A DNA stretch of 51,471 bases from BQJD01 sp964350265 (GCA_964350265.1 CAYGJZ010000023.1:1-51471); one strand, 5' to 3'. Shown: positions 1-7,810, counted from the stretch's first letter. Numbers and translations: made by a program. Notes: a model not told the origin generated them from the letters alone.

Positions 1-308
<308 letters not shown>

Positions 309-405
309 CGCGGTCTCTCCTTTCGCGTCGGCGACGCGTGATCGTGGTACGTCTGTTGTAAGTCACGGCAAGGGTTGCTGGCCAATGCTTTCTTTCGAAC
401 CCGAC

Positions 406-422
406 AATCGGTTTTACCGATC
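406..422 (-). promoter_or_regulatory. Candidate OxyR half-operator upstream of katG
   Basis: The minus strand reads GATCGGTAAAACCGATT, with a perfect inverted repeat ATCGGT-AAA-ACCGAT at 407-421. It agrees with the enterobacterial OxyR half-operator GATAGGTTnAACCTATC at 13 of 16 defined positions and keeps the T and A flanking the centre of the ATAGnTnnnAnCTAT form. Seven bases further on is a weaker second half-site (TTCG...GCAT), which is the spacing OxyR uses. It lies 98 bases from the katG start. OxyR control of katG is well known in proteobacteria; binding here is inferred, and another LysR-type regulator (T-N11-A) could use the same site. Confidence 0.4.
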
Positions 423-488
423 AACCCCTGCCAGGTATCCGCCAGGTAACGATATGCCGACCGCGACCGCCGGCGGTAAAAGCTGGCT

Positions 489-1175
489 CTAGCCCCGGGC
501 CCCGGCGCGACGCAGGCGCTCGGCGAGATCGAGGTAGCCGCGGGACAGGGCCAGCGCCAGCGGCGTGCTGCCGCTGCCGTCGGCGAGGTTGGGGTCGGCG
601 CCCGCATCCAGCAAGCGTTGCAAGGTTCGTGCGTGTCGGTAGCCGCCGTCACCGAGCACGATGGACTCGATCAGCGCCGTCCAGCCGAGGTTGTTGACAT
701 GGTCCAGCGGCGCACCGGCGTCGATCAGCAGGCCCACCACCTCGACATGGCCGAGGTGGGCGGCGGCGATCAGCGCGGTGCCGTCGTAGGGGCTGGTGAC
801 GTTGTCCGCGGACGCGCCGAGCGCAAGCGCCAGGCGCAGGGTCGGCAGGTCGTTGGCCACCGCGGCAATGGTGACGATGTCGTAACGATCGTGCTCCAGG
901 GCATCGACATCCGCTCCCGCCGACACCAGCTGGCGCATCGCCGCGTGGTGACCGGCGAAGGCGGCCACGTGCAGGGGCGTGCGGCCGCGGCCGTCGCGTA
1001 CCTCGATGTCGGCGCCGCCAGCCAGCAGCGTGGCCACCTGGCCGGCATCGCCCCGCGCGGCCGCCGCCAGCAGGCCGGTGTAGCCGGCCACCTCGGTGGA
1101 CGAGGGCGGTACCTGCGCCTGCGCGGCGACCACCAAAAGGGCCAGCAGGCTGGCCAGCCATCGAACATGCGTCAT
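489..1175 (-). CDS. Exported ankyrin-repeat protein next to katG
   Basis: A 228-residue protein. Residues 1-20 form a signal peptide (MTHVRWLASLLALLVVAAQA), so it should act in the periplasm. The rest is about five to six ankyrin repeats, with clear examples at about 64-94 (GRTPLHVAAFAGH) and 133-163 (GTALIAAAHLGH). The start at 1173-1175 is preferred over an in-frame ATG 22 codons upstream because it has GGGAGGAG at the right distance and opens directly into the signal peptide. Periplasmic ankyrin proteins are known catalase partners (AnkB of the Pseudomonas katB-ankB operon), where they support catalase function. Here the gene lies upstream of katG rather than downstream. A role in peroxide defence is inferred from this pairing. 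Confidence 0.85.
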   Translation of the reverse strand: MTHVRWLASLLALLVVAAQAQVPPSSTEVAGYTGLLAAAARGDAGQVATLLAGGADIEVRDGRGRTPLHVAAFAGHHAAMRQLVSAGADVDALEHDRYDIVTIAAVANDLPTLRLALALGASADNVTSPYDGTALIAAAHLGHVEVVGLLIDAGAPLDHVNNLGWTALIESIVLGDGGYRHARTLQRLLDAGADPNLADGSGSTPLALALSRGYLDLAERLRRAGARG

Positions 1176-1266
1176 CGGACAGACTCCTCCCGGCGTGTCA
1201 CCGGGTGCGGCCGGTTCCAGGGCGAACCGCCCCGCCATCATACGGCTTGTGGCAAGACGACGCGCG

Positions 1267-1584
1267 TCAGGCGCTGGACAGTTTCATCAGCACCATGCCG
1301 GCCACGATGAAGCCCATGGCCAGCAGGCGCAGGCCGCTGACCGGCTCCGCCAGCACCATGATGCCGACCAGGAAGGCGCCCACCGCGCCGATGCCGGTCC
1401 ACAGCGGATAGGCCGTGCCAAGGGGGATGCCGCGCATGGCGAGGGCCAACAGCCAGAAACTGCCCACCATGGCGACGAGGGTCACCAGGGACGGCAGCAG
1501 GCGGGTGAAACCGTGGGACTGCTTCATCGCCAGCGCCCAGACCACTTCGAGCACGCCGGCGAACAAGAGAAAGATCCAGGCCAT
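1267..1584 (-). CDS. gdx: Guanidinium exporter of the SMR family (Gdx/SugE)
   Basis: A 105-residue four-helix small multidrug resistance protein, the usual length for the SugE/Gdx subgroup. The N-terminus MAWIFLLFAGVLEVVWA carries the essential membrane Glu at residue 13, and the GTAYPLWTGIGAVGA segment is the subgroup signature. Gdx proteins work as dual-topology dimers exchanging guanidinium for protons. The start at 1582-1584 is preferred over one seven codons upstream because AGGAG precedes it and the protein then matches family length. Directly upstream on the same strand is a two-hairpin guanidine-II riboswitch, which independently supports guanidinium rather than quaternary-ammonium drugs as the physiological substrate. 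It lies downstream of an XRE-type regulator gene in the same orientation but appears to be controlled by its own leader. Confidence 0.93.
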   Translation of the reverse strand: MAWIFLLFAGVLEVVWALAMKQSHGFTRLLPSLVTLVAMVGSFWLLALAMRGIPLGTAYPLWTGIGAVGAFLVGIMVLAEPVSGLRLLAMGFIVAGMVLMKLSSA

Positions 1585-1613
1585 GGGAACGTCGCTCCTG
1601 ACCACGTGTTGGG

Positions 1614-1660
1614 CCAGGTCGTCCTGGATGGGGATCCCGGGAAGGGGGAGGTCGTCCTCC
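1614..1660 (-). ncRNA. Guanidine-II (mini-ykkC) riboswitch controlling gdx
   Basis: Read on the minus strand, the leader contains two short hairpins with identical ACGA loops: GGAGG-ACGA-CCTCC at 1660-1647 and CCAGG-ACGA-CCTGG at 1627-1614, separated by 19 bases. Two stem-loops with ACGR loops are the defining structure of mini-ykkC, where each loop binds one guanidinium and the loops kiss. The second hairpin ends about 16 bases before the AGGAG of gdx, the usual placement for translational control. With the guanidinium exporter downstream, the assignment is strong. The element is too short and simple for ORF-based annotation to show. Confidence 0.88.
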
Positions 1661-1671
1661 GCGGCGCGATT

Positions 1672-2433
1672 CTACAGCTTTTCCGACTCCCGGGCATCCT
1701 CTGCGCGACGCAGGCGACGAAAGACGGCGAGTTCCCACGGTCGCAGTGCGAGCACGATGCCGACGTTGACCTTCTCCGACGCGGGCAGGCGGGCGTCCCG
1801 CGCGTGCAGGTGGGCGAACTCCAGGTCGAGGTCGGCCAGTCTGCGGCGCAGGGTGCGCGCGCTCTCGGCGGAGATCGAGCCACCCAGGTAGCGCCGGATG
1901 GCATCCTCCCCGTCGAAGCGGGCGTCGAGGAACTCGCCGAGCATGCGGGCTTCGAACCAGCGTTCCATGGGTCCGCCGGGCAACCACTGGAAGTTCTCCG
2001 CCACCAGCAGCCGGTAGCGGTTTCCGGGCAGCAACTCGAGCAGGCGCAGGCGGTCGAGCCGGGTGAGCTGGCGGATGACCTCGACCTCGGTCAGTCGGTA
2101 GACACGAACGATGTCCTCGACCAGCCAGTGGTTGCGCACGCAGACCGCCACCAGCAACAGGGTGGTGTCATCCACCAGCGCCTGTTCCTGCTCCAGGCTG
2201 AGACGGCTCAGGCGGCGTCGCGACGATTCGTAACGCTGTACCAGGCCGGCGAAGTCGAGTCCGGCCTGCTCGCATACCGCGGCCAGTTGCGGCAGCGAGA
2301 AGCGGCCGGTGGAAAACAGGCGCTTGACGTTGGACTCGCTCATGCCAAGGGCGATGGCAACGTCGGCATAGGTCCGATTGGCGTCCTTGAGCGCCGACTT
2401 CAGCGACCGAAGCAGTGGCTGGATGTCCTGCAC
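1672..2433 (-). CDS. XRE-family transcriptional regulator
   Basis: A 253-residue protein whose N-terminal third is a Cro/C1-type helix-turn-helix (about residues 5-62, with ALGMSESNVKRLFSTGRFSLPQL covering the recognition helix region). The remainder is alpha-helical with charged segments and no recognisable enzyme domain. It resembles the long XRE regulators with an uncharacterised C-terminal effector region. The GTG at 2431-2433 is chosen as start: further upstream the frame enters AT-rich DNA full of TACAAAT repeats that looks like a promoter. It is divergent from a small exported protein and a DUF2145 protein, so it probably regulates that pair and itself. The stop lies 12 bases from the guanidine riboswitch. 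Confidence 0.8.
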   Translation of the reverse strand: MQDIQPLLRSLKSALKDANRTYADVAIALGMSESNVKRLFSTGRFSLPQLAAVCEQAGLDFAGLVQRYESSRRRLSRLSLEQEQALVDDTTLLLVAVCVRNHWLVEDIVRVYRLTEVEVIRQLTRLDRLRLLELLPGNRYRLLVAENFQWLPGGPMERWFEARMLGEFLDARFDGEDAIRRYLGGSISAESARTLRRRLADLDLEFAHLHARDARLPASEKVNVGIVLALRPWELAVFRRLRRAEDARESEKL

Positions 2434-2494
2434 GGGTCCGGGGATCCTCGGTGAAGGTCTCGATCGTACAGTGATGCTGCACCTTTGGTCGATC

Positions 2495-2529
2495 GATTTT
2501 GTACAAATGTTGAAAAAGTATACAAATAC
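2495..2529. promoter_or_regulatory. AT-rich divergent promoter with TACAAAT repeats
   Basis: Between the divergent XRE gene and the exported-protein gene the sequence drops sharply in GC. It holds a perfect 10-base palindrome TTTGTACAAA at 2498-2507, a second palindrome GTATAC at 2518-2523, and the heptamer TACAAAT twice (2502-2508 and 2521-2527), 19 bases apart. This is what an operator region for a Cro/C1-type dimer would look like. Binding by the neighbouring XRE protein is inference. Confidence 0.4.
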
Positions 2530-2595
2530 GGCTCTTCCCTCGAACATGTCCCCGCGGCCGATCCGGTCGCTCAACACCTACCGAGGAGAAGACTC

Positions 2596-2919
2596 ATGAA
2601 CAAGCGCACCTGGTGGCTCCCCGTCGTCCTGCTCGGCGCCCTGGCGACCACGCCGGCCGTGGCCGGGAATCCGTTGCACCATTCCGGCCAGGCGTCGACG
2701 CACTCGGTCCAGGCGGTGGCCGCGTCGACCCTGGCCGGCGCCAGCGTGGTCAGCGGCATCGTCGCGCTGCCGTTGCTGGTCGGCGGCGAGGTCGGCGCCG
2801 TCAGCGGACGCGCCGGTGAAACGTTGTGGCAGGCGGCCGGTGGCGTGGCAAAGCCGTTGCCGATCACCGACGAAACCTACCTCTCGACTCCGTCGCCCGC
2901 CGAGGCCATGGCCGAGTGA
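2596..2919 (+). CDS. Small exported protein of unknown function
   Basis: A 107-residue protein. Residues 1-22 are a signal peptide (MNKRTWWLPVVLLGALATTPAVA), followed by a Gly/Ala/Val-rich segment (about 40-75) that could be a membrane-associated helix, then a polar tail. The ATG at 2596 has GAGGAGAA in front of it; a longer open frame starting upstream would begin inside the promoter region and is rejected. The stop overlaps the ATG of the DUF2145 gene (TGATG), so the two are translationally coupled. It may belong to the group annotated as STM0539-like proteins that accompany DUF2145, but I am not certain of that family name. No function can be assigned. Confidence 0.75.
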   Translation: MNKRTWWLPVVLLGALATTPAVAGNPLHHSGQASTHSVQAVAASTLAGASVVSGIVALPLLVGGEVGAVSGRAGETLWQAAGGVAKPLPITDETYLSTPSPAEAMAE

Positions 2920-3806
2920 TGGCTCGCTTCGCCTGGCTGCCGGTGGTCGCCTGGCTGTTGCTCGGCCTGGTCCAGGCTGCCCATGGGCAAAGCGCCTCGC
3001 CGGCCAACGGCGAGGCGCTTATCCCGGCGGAGGTCAGCGCAGCCTTCGCCAAGCAGGTGGAACAGGCGGTGGCCGCGCGCGGGGCGCGGGTGGCCATCGT
3101 GGCACGCAAGGGACGCAGCACCGCGGAGTTGCCGCCGGGCATCGAGTACACCCACGTCGCCATTGCCATGTACTCGGCCCTGCGCCTCGACGACGGGCGC
3201 ACGGTGCACGGCTACGCCCTGCACAATCTCTACCAGCGCGAGGACCGGCTCGATCGCAGCCGTATCGTGGTGGACTTTCCGGCCGAGTTCTTCGCCGCCG
3301 CCAGCAGCCTCGACGCGGCGGTGATCATTCCCCGCGCCGACCTGCAGCAACGGCTCTACCAGGCCGTCATCGACGGTACCTTCACCGCACTGCACAACCC
3401 GCGCTACTCGGCCATCTCCAACCCCTTCGACAGCCGCTACCAGAACTGCACCGAGCACCTGCTGGACGTGGTCAACGCGGCCATCTTCCGCACCACGGAT
3501 CGCGGCGTGCTCAAGCAGGTGGCACGGGACTGGTTCCGGCCGCAGCCGCTGAACGTCGGTGCGTTCACCCTGCTGCTCGGCGGTCTGTTCAGCCAGGAAG
3601 TGGCCATTGCCGATCACCGTGGCGCCGCCTACACGGCCACCTTCGGCAGCCTGCGCGACTACCTCGCCACGCACCGGCTGGTCGAGGAGGTGCTGCGCAT
3701 CGATCCTGACGGGATCACCGAGATCGACCTGGCCTCGATCAACGCCGGTGCCAGGCACTCCGTCCCGGTGGCGCGGGAAACCCGGGTGTCGCCCACCCAC
3801 CGGTAG
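2919..3806 (+). CDS. Exported DUF2145 family protein
   Basis: A 295-residue protein starting at the ATG that overlaps the preceding stop. Residues 1-23 are a signal peptide (cleavage near AAHGQ). The body matches my recollection of DUF2145: EYTHVAIAMYS (about 76-86), the HGYALHNLYQ segment, and NPFDSRYQNCTEHLLD with Cys177 and His180. His79 together with Cys177 in an NCTE context suggests a papain-like/NlpC-P60-type thiol fold, but no activity is established and this is inference. It forms a two-gene unit with the small exported protein, under the divergent XRE regulator. It faces the mutase operon tail to tail; the 71 bases between the two stops hold nothing recognisable. Confidence 0.82.
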   Translation: MARFAWLPVVAWLLLGLVQAAHGQSASPANGEALIPAEVSAAFAKQVEQAVAARGARVAIVARKGRSTAELPPGIEYTHVAIAMYSALRLDDGRTVHGYALHNLYQREDRLDRSRIVVDFPAEFFAAASSLDAAVIIPRADLQQRLYQAVIDGTFTALHNPRYSAISNPFDSRYQNCTEHLLDVVNAAIFRTTDRGVLKQVARDWFRPQPLNVGAFTLLLGGLFSQEVAIADHRGAAYTATFGSLRDYLATHRLVEEVLRIDPDGITEIDLASINAGARHSVPVARETRVSPTHR

Positions 3807-3877
3807 CGGCCAGGCCGGGGCGGTCGCCGATCAGGCCGCCTCGAAGTGACAATCCCGTCCCGTCGCCCTGGGCAGCG

Positions 3878-4888
3878 TCAACTCGGTGCACCGTCCTGGT
3901 CCGGGGCGTCACCCGTCTCGCGGATGGCCGCCTGCAGGCCGTGATCGAGGATGCGGGCGGCGAGACGCCCGGGGTCGCAGGCGCCGGAGGCCAGCGCGGT
4001 GGCCAGTTGTTCCGCGCGCGGGTCGTCCTCCTGCAGCCGCGATCGGCATTCGCGTGCCACGCAGTCGGCCAACAGGGCGAGCAGGCGTTGACGGGCCGCG
4101 GCCGGCGCGCGGGCGGCACGGGCGGGGCCGTGATGGGCCGCCACCGCGTCGGCCAGCGCGGCCACGCCCTCGCCGCGTTCGGCGATGGTGTCGATCACCG
4201 GGACCATGCCGCGCTGCTTGCCGCGCAGGGCGAGCATGGCCTTCAATGCGCGGCGGGCCTGGCGGGCGCCGTCGAGGTCGGCCTTGTTCACCACCAGGAT
4301 GTCGGCCACCTCGAGGATGCCGGCCTTGATGGCCTGGACATCGTCGCCGGCCCCCGGCGAGGTCACCACCACGGTGACGTCGGCGATGCCGGCCACCTCC
4401 ACCTCGGACTGTCCGGCGCCGACGGTCTCGATCACCACCACGTCGAAGCCGGCGGCATCGACCAGCTCGATGACCTGCGCGGTGGTGCGCGACAAGCCGC
4501 CGAGATGGCCGCGCGAGGCGATGGAGCGGATGAACACGTCCCTGTCGTCGGCATGCGCGGCCATGCGCACGCGGTCGCCGAGAATGGCGCCGCCGCTCAA
4601 CGGGCTGGACGGGTCCACGGCAAGCACGGCGACCCGCTGCCCTCGACCACGCAGCTCGCCGACGAAGGCGCTGATCAGGGTCGACTTGCCCACCCCCGGC
4701 GGCCCGGTGAAACCCACCGTGCGCGCGCCGCCGGCGTGCCGGGCAATGCGTGCCAACAGGCTGGCCGCCGCCGGCCTGGCGGCCTCCACCGCGGTGATGG
4801 CGCGGGCCAGGGCGGCGATGTCGCCGGCCAGCAGGCCCTCGACGACGACGTCGACGGCGTCGGGCTGCTTGTCCGGCTCGCCGCTCAC
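3878..4888 (-). CDS. meaB: G-protein chaperone MeaB/ArgK family for B12-dependent mutase
   Basis: A 336-residue G3E-family GTPase that loads and protects adenosylcobalamin in acyl-CoA mutases. The Walker A motif GPPGVGKST is at about residues 62-70. VDPSSPLSGGAILGDRVRM, the DVVVIETVGAGQSE switch region and the NKAD guanine-specificity motif follow in order. The GTG start (4886-4888) overlaps the mutase stop as GTGA, so it is translated together with the large subunit. It is the last gene of the TetR/B12-subunit/mutase operon. The older name ArgK (LAO/AO transport) is misleading for this context. The substrate of the partner mutase is uncertain, so the chaperone's exact client is named only by context. 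Confidence 0.93.
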   Translation of the reverse strand: MSGEPDKQPDAVDVVVEGLLAGDIAALARAITAVEAARPAAASLLARIARHAGGARTVGFTGPPGVGKSTLISAFVGELRGRGQRVAVLAVDPSSPLSGGAILGDRVRMAAHADDRDVFIRSIASRGHLGGLSRTTAQVIELVDAAGFDVVVIETVGAGQSEVEVAGIADVTVVVTSPGAGDDVQAIKAGILEVADILVVNKADLDGARQARRALKAMLALRGKQRGMVPVIDTIAERGEGVAALADAVAAHHGPARAARAPAAARQRLLALLADCVARECRSRLQEDDPRAEQLATALASGACDPGRLAARILDHGLQAAIRETGDAPDQDGAPS

Positions 4889-6552
4889 GGCACGATCAGC
4901 GGCTGGCCATCGCCGAGCTCGGCGCGCAGCACGGCGATGATCTCGCCCTGGGTGGCCTCGGCGCGGGTGGCATCGATCACCGCCGCGTAGAGATTCACCG
5001 AGGGGTCGTTGGCGGCTCCCGCCAGCGCCTCCAGGGCGCGCTCGGTGCGCGGGTTGTCGCGCTGGCGGCGGTAGTCGGCCAGGCGCGCGCAGTAGCGGTC
5101 GATGTCTTCCCGCGGCGGTCGCGGCAACGGCTTCACCGGGATGTCCATCTCCTGCTCGGTGGCATAGGCATTGACGCCGACGATGACCTCGTCGCCGTCG
5201 TCCACCCGGCGCTGGAAGGCCATCGCCGACTCCCCGAGCATGCGCTGCACCTCGCCGCACTCCACCGCCTTGTACATGCCGCCGAGATCGTCGACATGGC
5301 GGATCACCGCGCGGATCTCCTCTTCCATCTGGTCGGTGAGCCGTTCCACGTAGTAGCTGCCGCCAAGCGGATCGATGACGTCGGTGAGGCGGGCCTCGTG
5401 GCGCAGGATGTTCTGGCTGGCGACGGCGATGCGCGCCGCCTCCTCGGTGGGGGTGGACAACACCTCGTCGAAGGCATCGGTGTGCAGCGACTGCAGCCCG
5501 CCGAAGATGCCGGCCATGGCCTGGGCGGTGACCCGGGCAATGTTGTTCAGCGGCTGCTGGCGGGTGAGGTCGACACCGGAGGTCTGGCCGTGGAACTTGA
5601 AGCGCTGTGCCTTCGGGCTGTCGACGCCGAAGCGTCGCGCCACCAGCTCGCCCCACACGCGCCGCCCGGCGCGGAACTTGGCCACCTCCTCGAAGAAGCT
5701 GATGGAGATGTCGAAGAAGAAGGTGAAGCGGGTGAGCACGTCGGCGAGGTCGAGGCCGCGCTCGCGGCAGTCCTCGGCGTACTGGATGGCGCTGCACAGG
5801 GTCAGCGCCATGGCCTCGGCGGGGGTGGCGCCGCCCTGCTGCATGTGCTGGCCGACCACCGACAACGGGTTCCAGCCGGGCACGTGGGCGCGGGCATGGG
5901 CGATGTGGTCCACCAGCAGGCGCCGCGCACCGGGCAGGGCGAGGCGGAAGAACATGTGGTTGGCGACGAAGTGCGACAGGTAGTCGCTCTGGTTGGAGGT
6001 GCCGGTGACGTGCCGCCAGTCGATACCGCGTCGTTCCGCCACCACCAGCAGCTGGGCCAGCATGGTGAACGGCGAGGGATCGTTCATCGCGGTGGAGATC
6101 TGCGCCAGGTCGATGCCGTCCATGCAGGTGGCCATGTCGTCCACCGAGTTGATCAGCGTGCCGCAGGTGCCGAGGATCTCCGGCTCGAGCTGGTCGGCGT
6201 CGATGCCGCGGTAGACCGAGTTGCAGGGTATCAGGCTGATGGCGCTGGCGCCGGCGTCGAGGATGCGGCGTACCCGCGCATTGTAGTCCTCGGGCAGGCC
6301 AAGGCCGATGAGCTGGCGCTGGCTCCAGGTCCGTCCGCGGTGCATGGTGGCATAGATGCCCCGTGTCCACGGCGCCTGGCCGGGATAGCCCAGGCGCTGG
6401 TCGTAGTCGCCGGAGACATCGTCCGGGGTGTACAGCGGCTTGACCTCGATGCCGGAGCGGTTGCGCACGCCCGGGTCATCGGGCAGTTGCTGCCGGTAGT
6501 CCTGGTGCCAGCGATCGAGGCCGGGCAGTTTCACGTCGGTGGGCTTGTTCAT
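4885..6552 (-). CDS. B12-dependent acyl-CoA mutase, large subunit (substrate unclear)
   Basis: A 555-residue catalytic (TIM-barrel) chain of the methylmalonyl-CoA mutase superfamily, without its own B12-binding domain. RLGYPGQAPWTRGIYATM (about 53-70), GQHMQQGGATPAEAM, FKFHGQTSGVDLTRQQPLNN and DPLGGSYYVE place it firmly in the family. Two positions that read the methylmalonyl group differ: the Tyr that follows YATM in true mutases is His71, and the Arg in the MVRN segment corresponds to Ala197 (FVAN). The FDLPTHRGYDSD region is also replaced (IPCNSVYRGID). So it is probably not a methylmalonyl-CoA mutase; a non-carboxylated acyl-CoA is more likely. The ATG at 6550-6552 follows AGGA; a start 22 codons upstream has no support. 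The stop overlaps meaB. Confidence 0.9.
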   Translation of the reverse strand: MNKPTDVKLPGLDRWHQDYRQQLPDDPGVRNRSGIEVKPLYTPDDVSGDYDQRLGYPGQAPWTRGIYATMHRGRTWSQRQLIGLGLPEDYNARVRRILDAGASAISLIPCNSVYRGIDADQLEPEILGTCGTLINSVDDMATCMDGIDLAQISTAMNDPSPFTMLAQLLVVAERRGIDWRHVTGTSNQSDYLSHFVANHMFFRLALPGARRLLVDHIAHARAHVPGWNPLSVVGQHMQQGGATPAEAMALTLCSAIQYAEDCRERGLDLADVLTRFTFFFDISISFFEEVAKFRAGRRVWGELVARRFGVDSPKAQRFKFHGQTSGVDLTRQQPLNNIARVTAQAMAGIFGGLQSLHTDAFDEVLSTPTEEAARIAVASQNILRHEARLTDVIDPLGGSYYVERLTDQMEEEIRAVIRHVDDLGGMYKAVECGEVQRMLGESAMAFQRRVDDGDEVIVGVNAYATEQEMDIPVKPLPRPPREDIDRYCARLADYRRQRDNPRTERALEALAGAANDPSVNLYAAVIDATRAEATQGEIIAVLRAELGDGQPLIVP

Positions 6553-6580
6553 GGACGCAGTTCCTCGGCGAGTGCGGTGG

Positions 6581-7015
6581 CTACAGCCGCCCCGGGTGTT
6601 GCTGGGCAAGACCGGCACGCTGGTGGACGAAGTCGACGATCTCGTCCAGCCGGCTGCCGGGGTGGAAGACGCGATCGACGCCGACCTCGCGCAGCATCGC
6701 CTCCTCGTCGTCGGGCACGATGCCGCCGACGATGACGCCGACGTGGCCCATGTCGGCCTCGGCCAGTGCCCGCATCAGGCGTGGCACCAGCAGGTGGTCG
6801 GTGGCCAGCGAACTGATGCCGATGACGTCGACATCCTCTTCCACCGCCAGCCGCACCACCGCGTCGATGGACTGCCACGGCCCGGTGTAGACCACCTCCA
6901 TGCCGGCATCGCGCAGCGCGGCGGCCACCACGCGGCTGCCGCGGTCGTGGCCGTCGAGACCGATCTTGGTGACCAGTACCCGGGCCGGCCGGGATTCACT
7001 TTGCGGTTGCATCAT
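6581..7015 (-). CDS. B12-binding small subunit of the acyl-CoA mutase
   Basis: A 144-residue free-standing cobalamin-binding domain. DGHDRG (21-26) is the DxHxxG motif whose His23 would coordinate cobalt from below; ISSLATDH (67-74) is the SxL region and GG at 97-98 completes the nucleotide-tail pocket. It opens with RVLVTKIGLDGHDRG, as in mutase C-terminal domains. The ATG at 7013-7015 follows GGGAGGAA; a second ATG is adjacent. It overlaps the end of the TetR gene by 20 bases and lies 28 bases before the large subunit, so the two chains should be made together and form the holoenzyme. Split subunits are known in archaea and in isobutyryl- and hydroxyisobutyryl-CoA mutases. Confidence 0.92.
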   Translation of the reverse strand: MMQPQSESRPARVLVTKIGLDGHDRGSRVVAAALRDAGMEVVYTGPWQSIDAVVRLAVEEDVDVIGISSLATDHLLVPRLMRALAEADMGHVGVIVGGIVPDDEEAMLREVGVDRVFHPGSRLDEIVDFVHQRAGLAQQHPGRL

Positions 7016-7694
7016 CGGGGACGTTCCTCCCGCCAGGCGGGATCGGGGTTGCCAGGGAGCGGTGCACCAGGCCGAGCACGGCATCGGCGATCTGCGACGG
7101 CGGCAGGCCGCCGGGCCGATACCAGGTCTTGGCCCAGTTGAGGGCACCGAGCAGGGTCAGCCGGATGGCCCGGCGATCCTCGCCGTCGGCCAGCGGCAGG
7201 GCCTCCACCAGCCGGCGGAAGCGGTCTTCGTACTCATCGCGCATGGCCACCAGGGTGTCGCGGGCGTCGGGCACGTCGTCGGGCAGCACGCGCAGGATCA
7301 CCTGCGCGTAGTCGCTCTCGTCCAGCAGCATGCCGGCATGGGCGCGGCAGGCGGCGGCAAGCCGCGGCCAGGGCTGGTCGATGCCGGCCACCGCCTCGTC
7401 CACCCGTTCGCCGATGCGCCGCACGCCCTCGGCGTAGACGGCCAGGAACAGCGCTTCCTTGGAGGCGAAGTGGTAGTACAGGGAGCCGGCGATCATGCCC
7501 GCGGCGGCGGCGATGTCGCGCATGGTCACGGCGTGGTAGCCACGCAGGCGGAAGGCCTCGGCGGCGGCGTCGAGCACCGTTTCGCGGCGGTTGTCCTGGC
7601 GCGCGGCGCGGCTCGGGGCGCGCTTCGCGTTCGCCGACGGTGACCGGTCGGCGGGCCCCTTCGCGGCCTTGCGGGCAGTGTTGGCCTGTTTCAT
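6996..7694 (-). CDS. TetR/AcrR-family regulator of the mutase operon
   Basis: A 232-residue repressor. After a basic, Ala-rich N-terminal tail of about 35 residues comes the TetR helix-turn-helix (about 36-82): ETVLDAAAEAFRLRGYHAVTM, then DIAAAAGMIAGSLYYHFASKEALF in two parts, with the SLYYHF recognition core. The C-terminal half is a helical ligand domain resembling those of acyl-CoA-responsive TetR proteins. It is the first gene of the operon and overlaps the B12-binding subunit. A near-palindromic ACCAAACGTTTGTTT site sits just upstream of its start, so autorepression of the whole operon is likely. An acyl-CoA made or used by the mutase would be the natural inducer; that is inference. Confidence 0.88.
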   Translation of the reverse strand: MKQANTARKAAKGPADRSPSANAKRAPSRAARQDNRRETVLDAAAEAFRLRGYHAVTMRDIAAAAGMIAGSLYYHFASKEALFLAVYAEGVRRIGERVDEAVAGIDQPWPRLAAACRAHAGMLLDESDYAQVILRVLPDDVPDARDTLVAMRDEYEDRFRRLVEALPLADGEDRRAIRLTLLGALNWAKTWYRPGGLPPSQIADAVLGLVHRSLATPIPPGGRNVPDDATAK

Positions 7695-7708
7695 CGGGCG
7701 GCTGAGTT

Positions 7709-7722
7709 ACCAAACGTTTGTT
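7709..7722. promoter_or_regulatory. Candidate TetR operator for the mutase operon
   Basis: The core CAAACGTTTG (7711-7720) is a perfect palindrome, extended to ACCAAAC-GTTTGTT (7709-7722) with six of seven symmetric pairs. It lies 15 bases upstream of the TetR start codon. CAAAC/GTTTG half-sites are typical of TetR/PsrA-type regulators of acyl-CoA metabolism. It stands out as an AT-rich patch in GC-rich DNA. Confidence 0.5.
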
Positions 7723-7768
7723 TGTTTTAACACGACCACGCCTGCCCGGCAAGTGAGCGGGAAGAAGA

Positions 7769-7790
7769 CGCGGCCGGCGGAGCGGCCGCG
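7769..7790 (-). terminator. Weak hairpin after the carbonic anhydrase gene
   Basis: On the minus strand a 7-bp stem CGCGGCC/GGCCGCG with an 8-base loop is followed by TCTTCTTCC. It lies 21 bases after the carbonic anhydrase stop. The U tract is poor, so this may be only a partial terminator. Confidence 0.3.
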
Positions 7791-7810
7791 ACGGCAGGAG
7801 AATAGGCGGC

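Noticed and set aside
3878..6370. An 830-codon minus-strand frame suggesting a mutase-MeaB fusion
   Set aside because: The upstream part is out of frame with the mutase and has no family sequence. MeaB starts at the GTG at 4886-4888.
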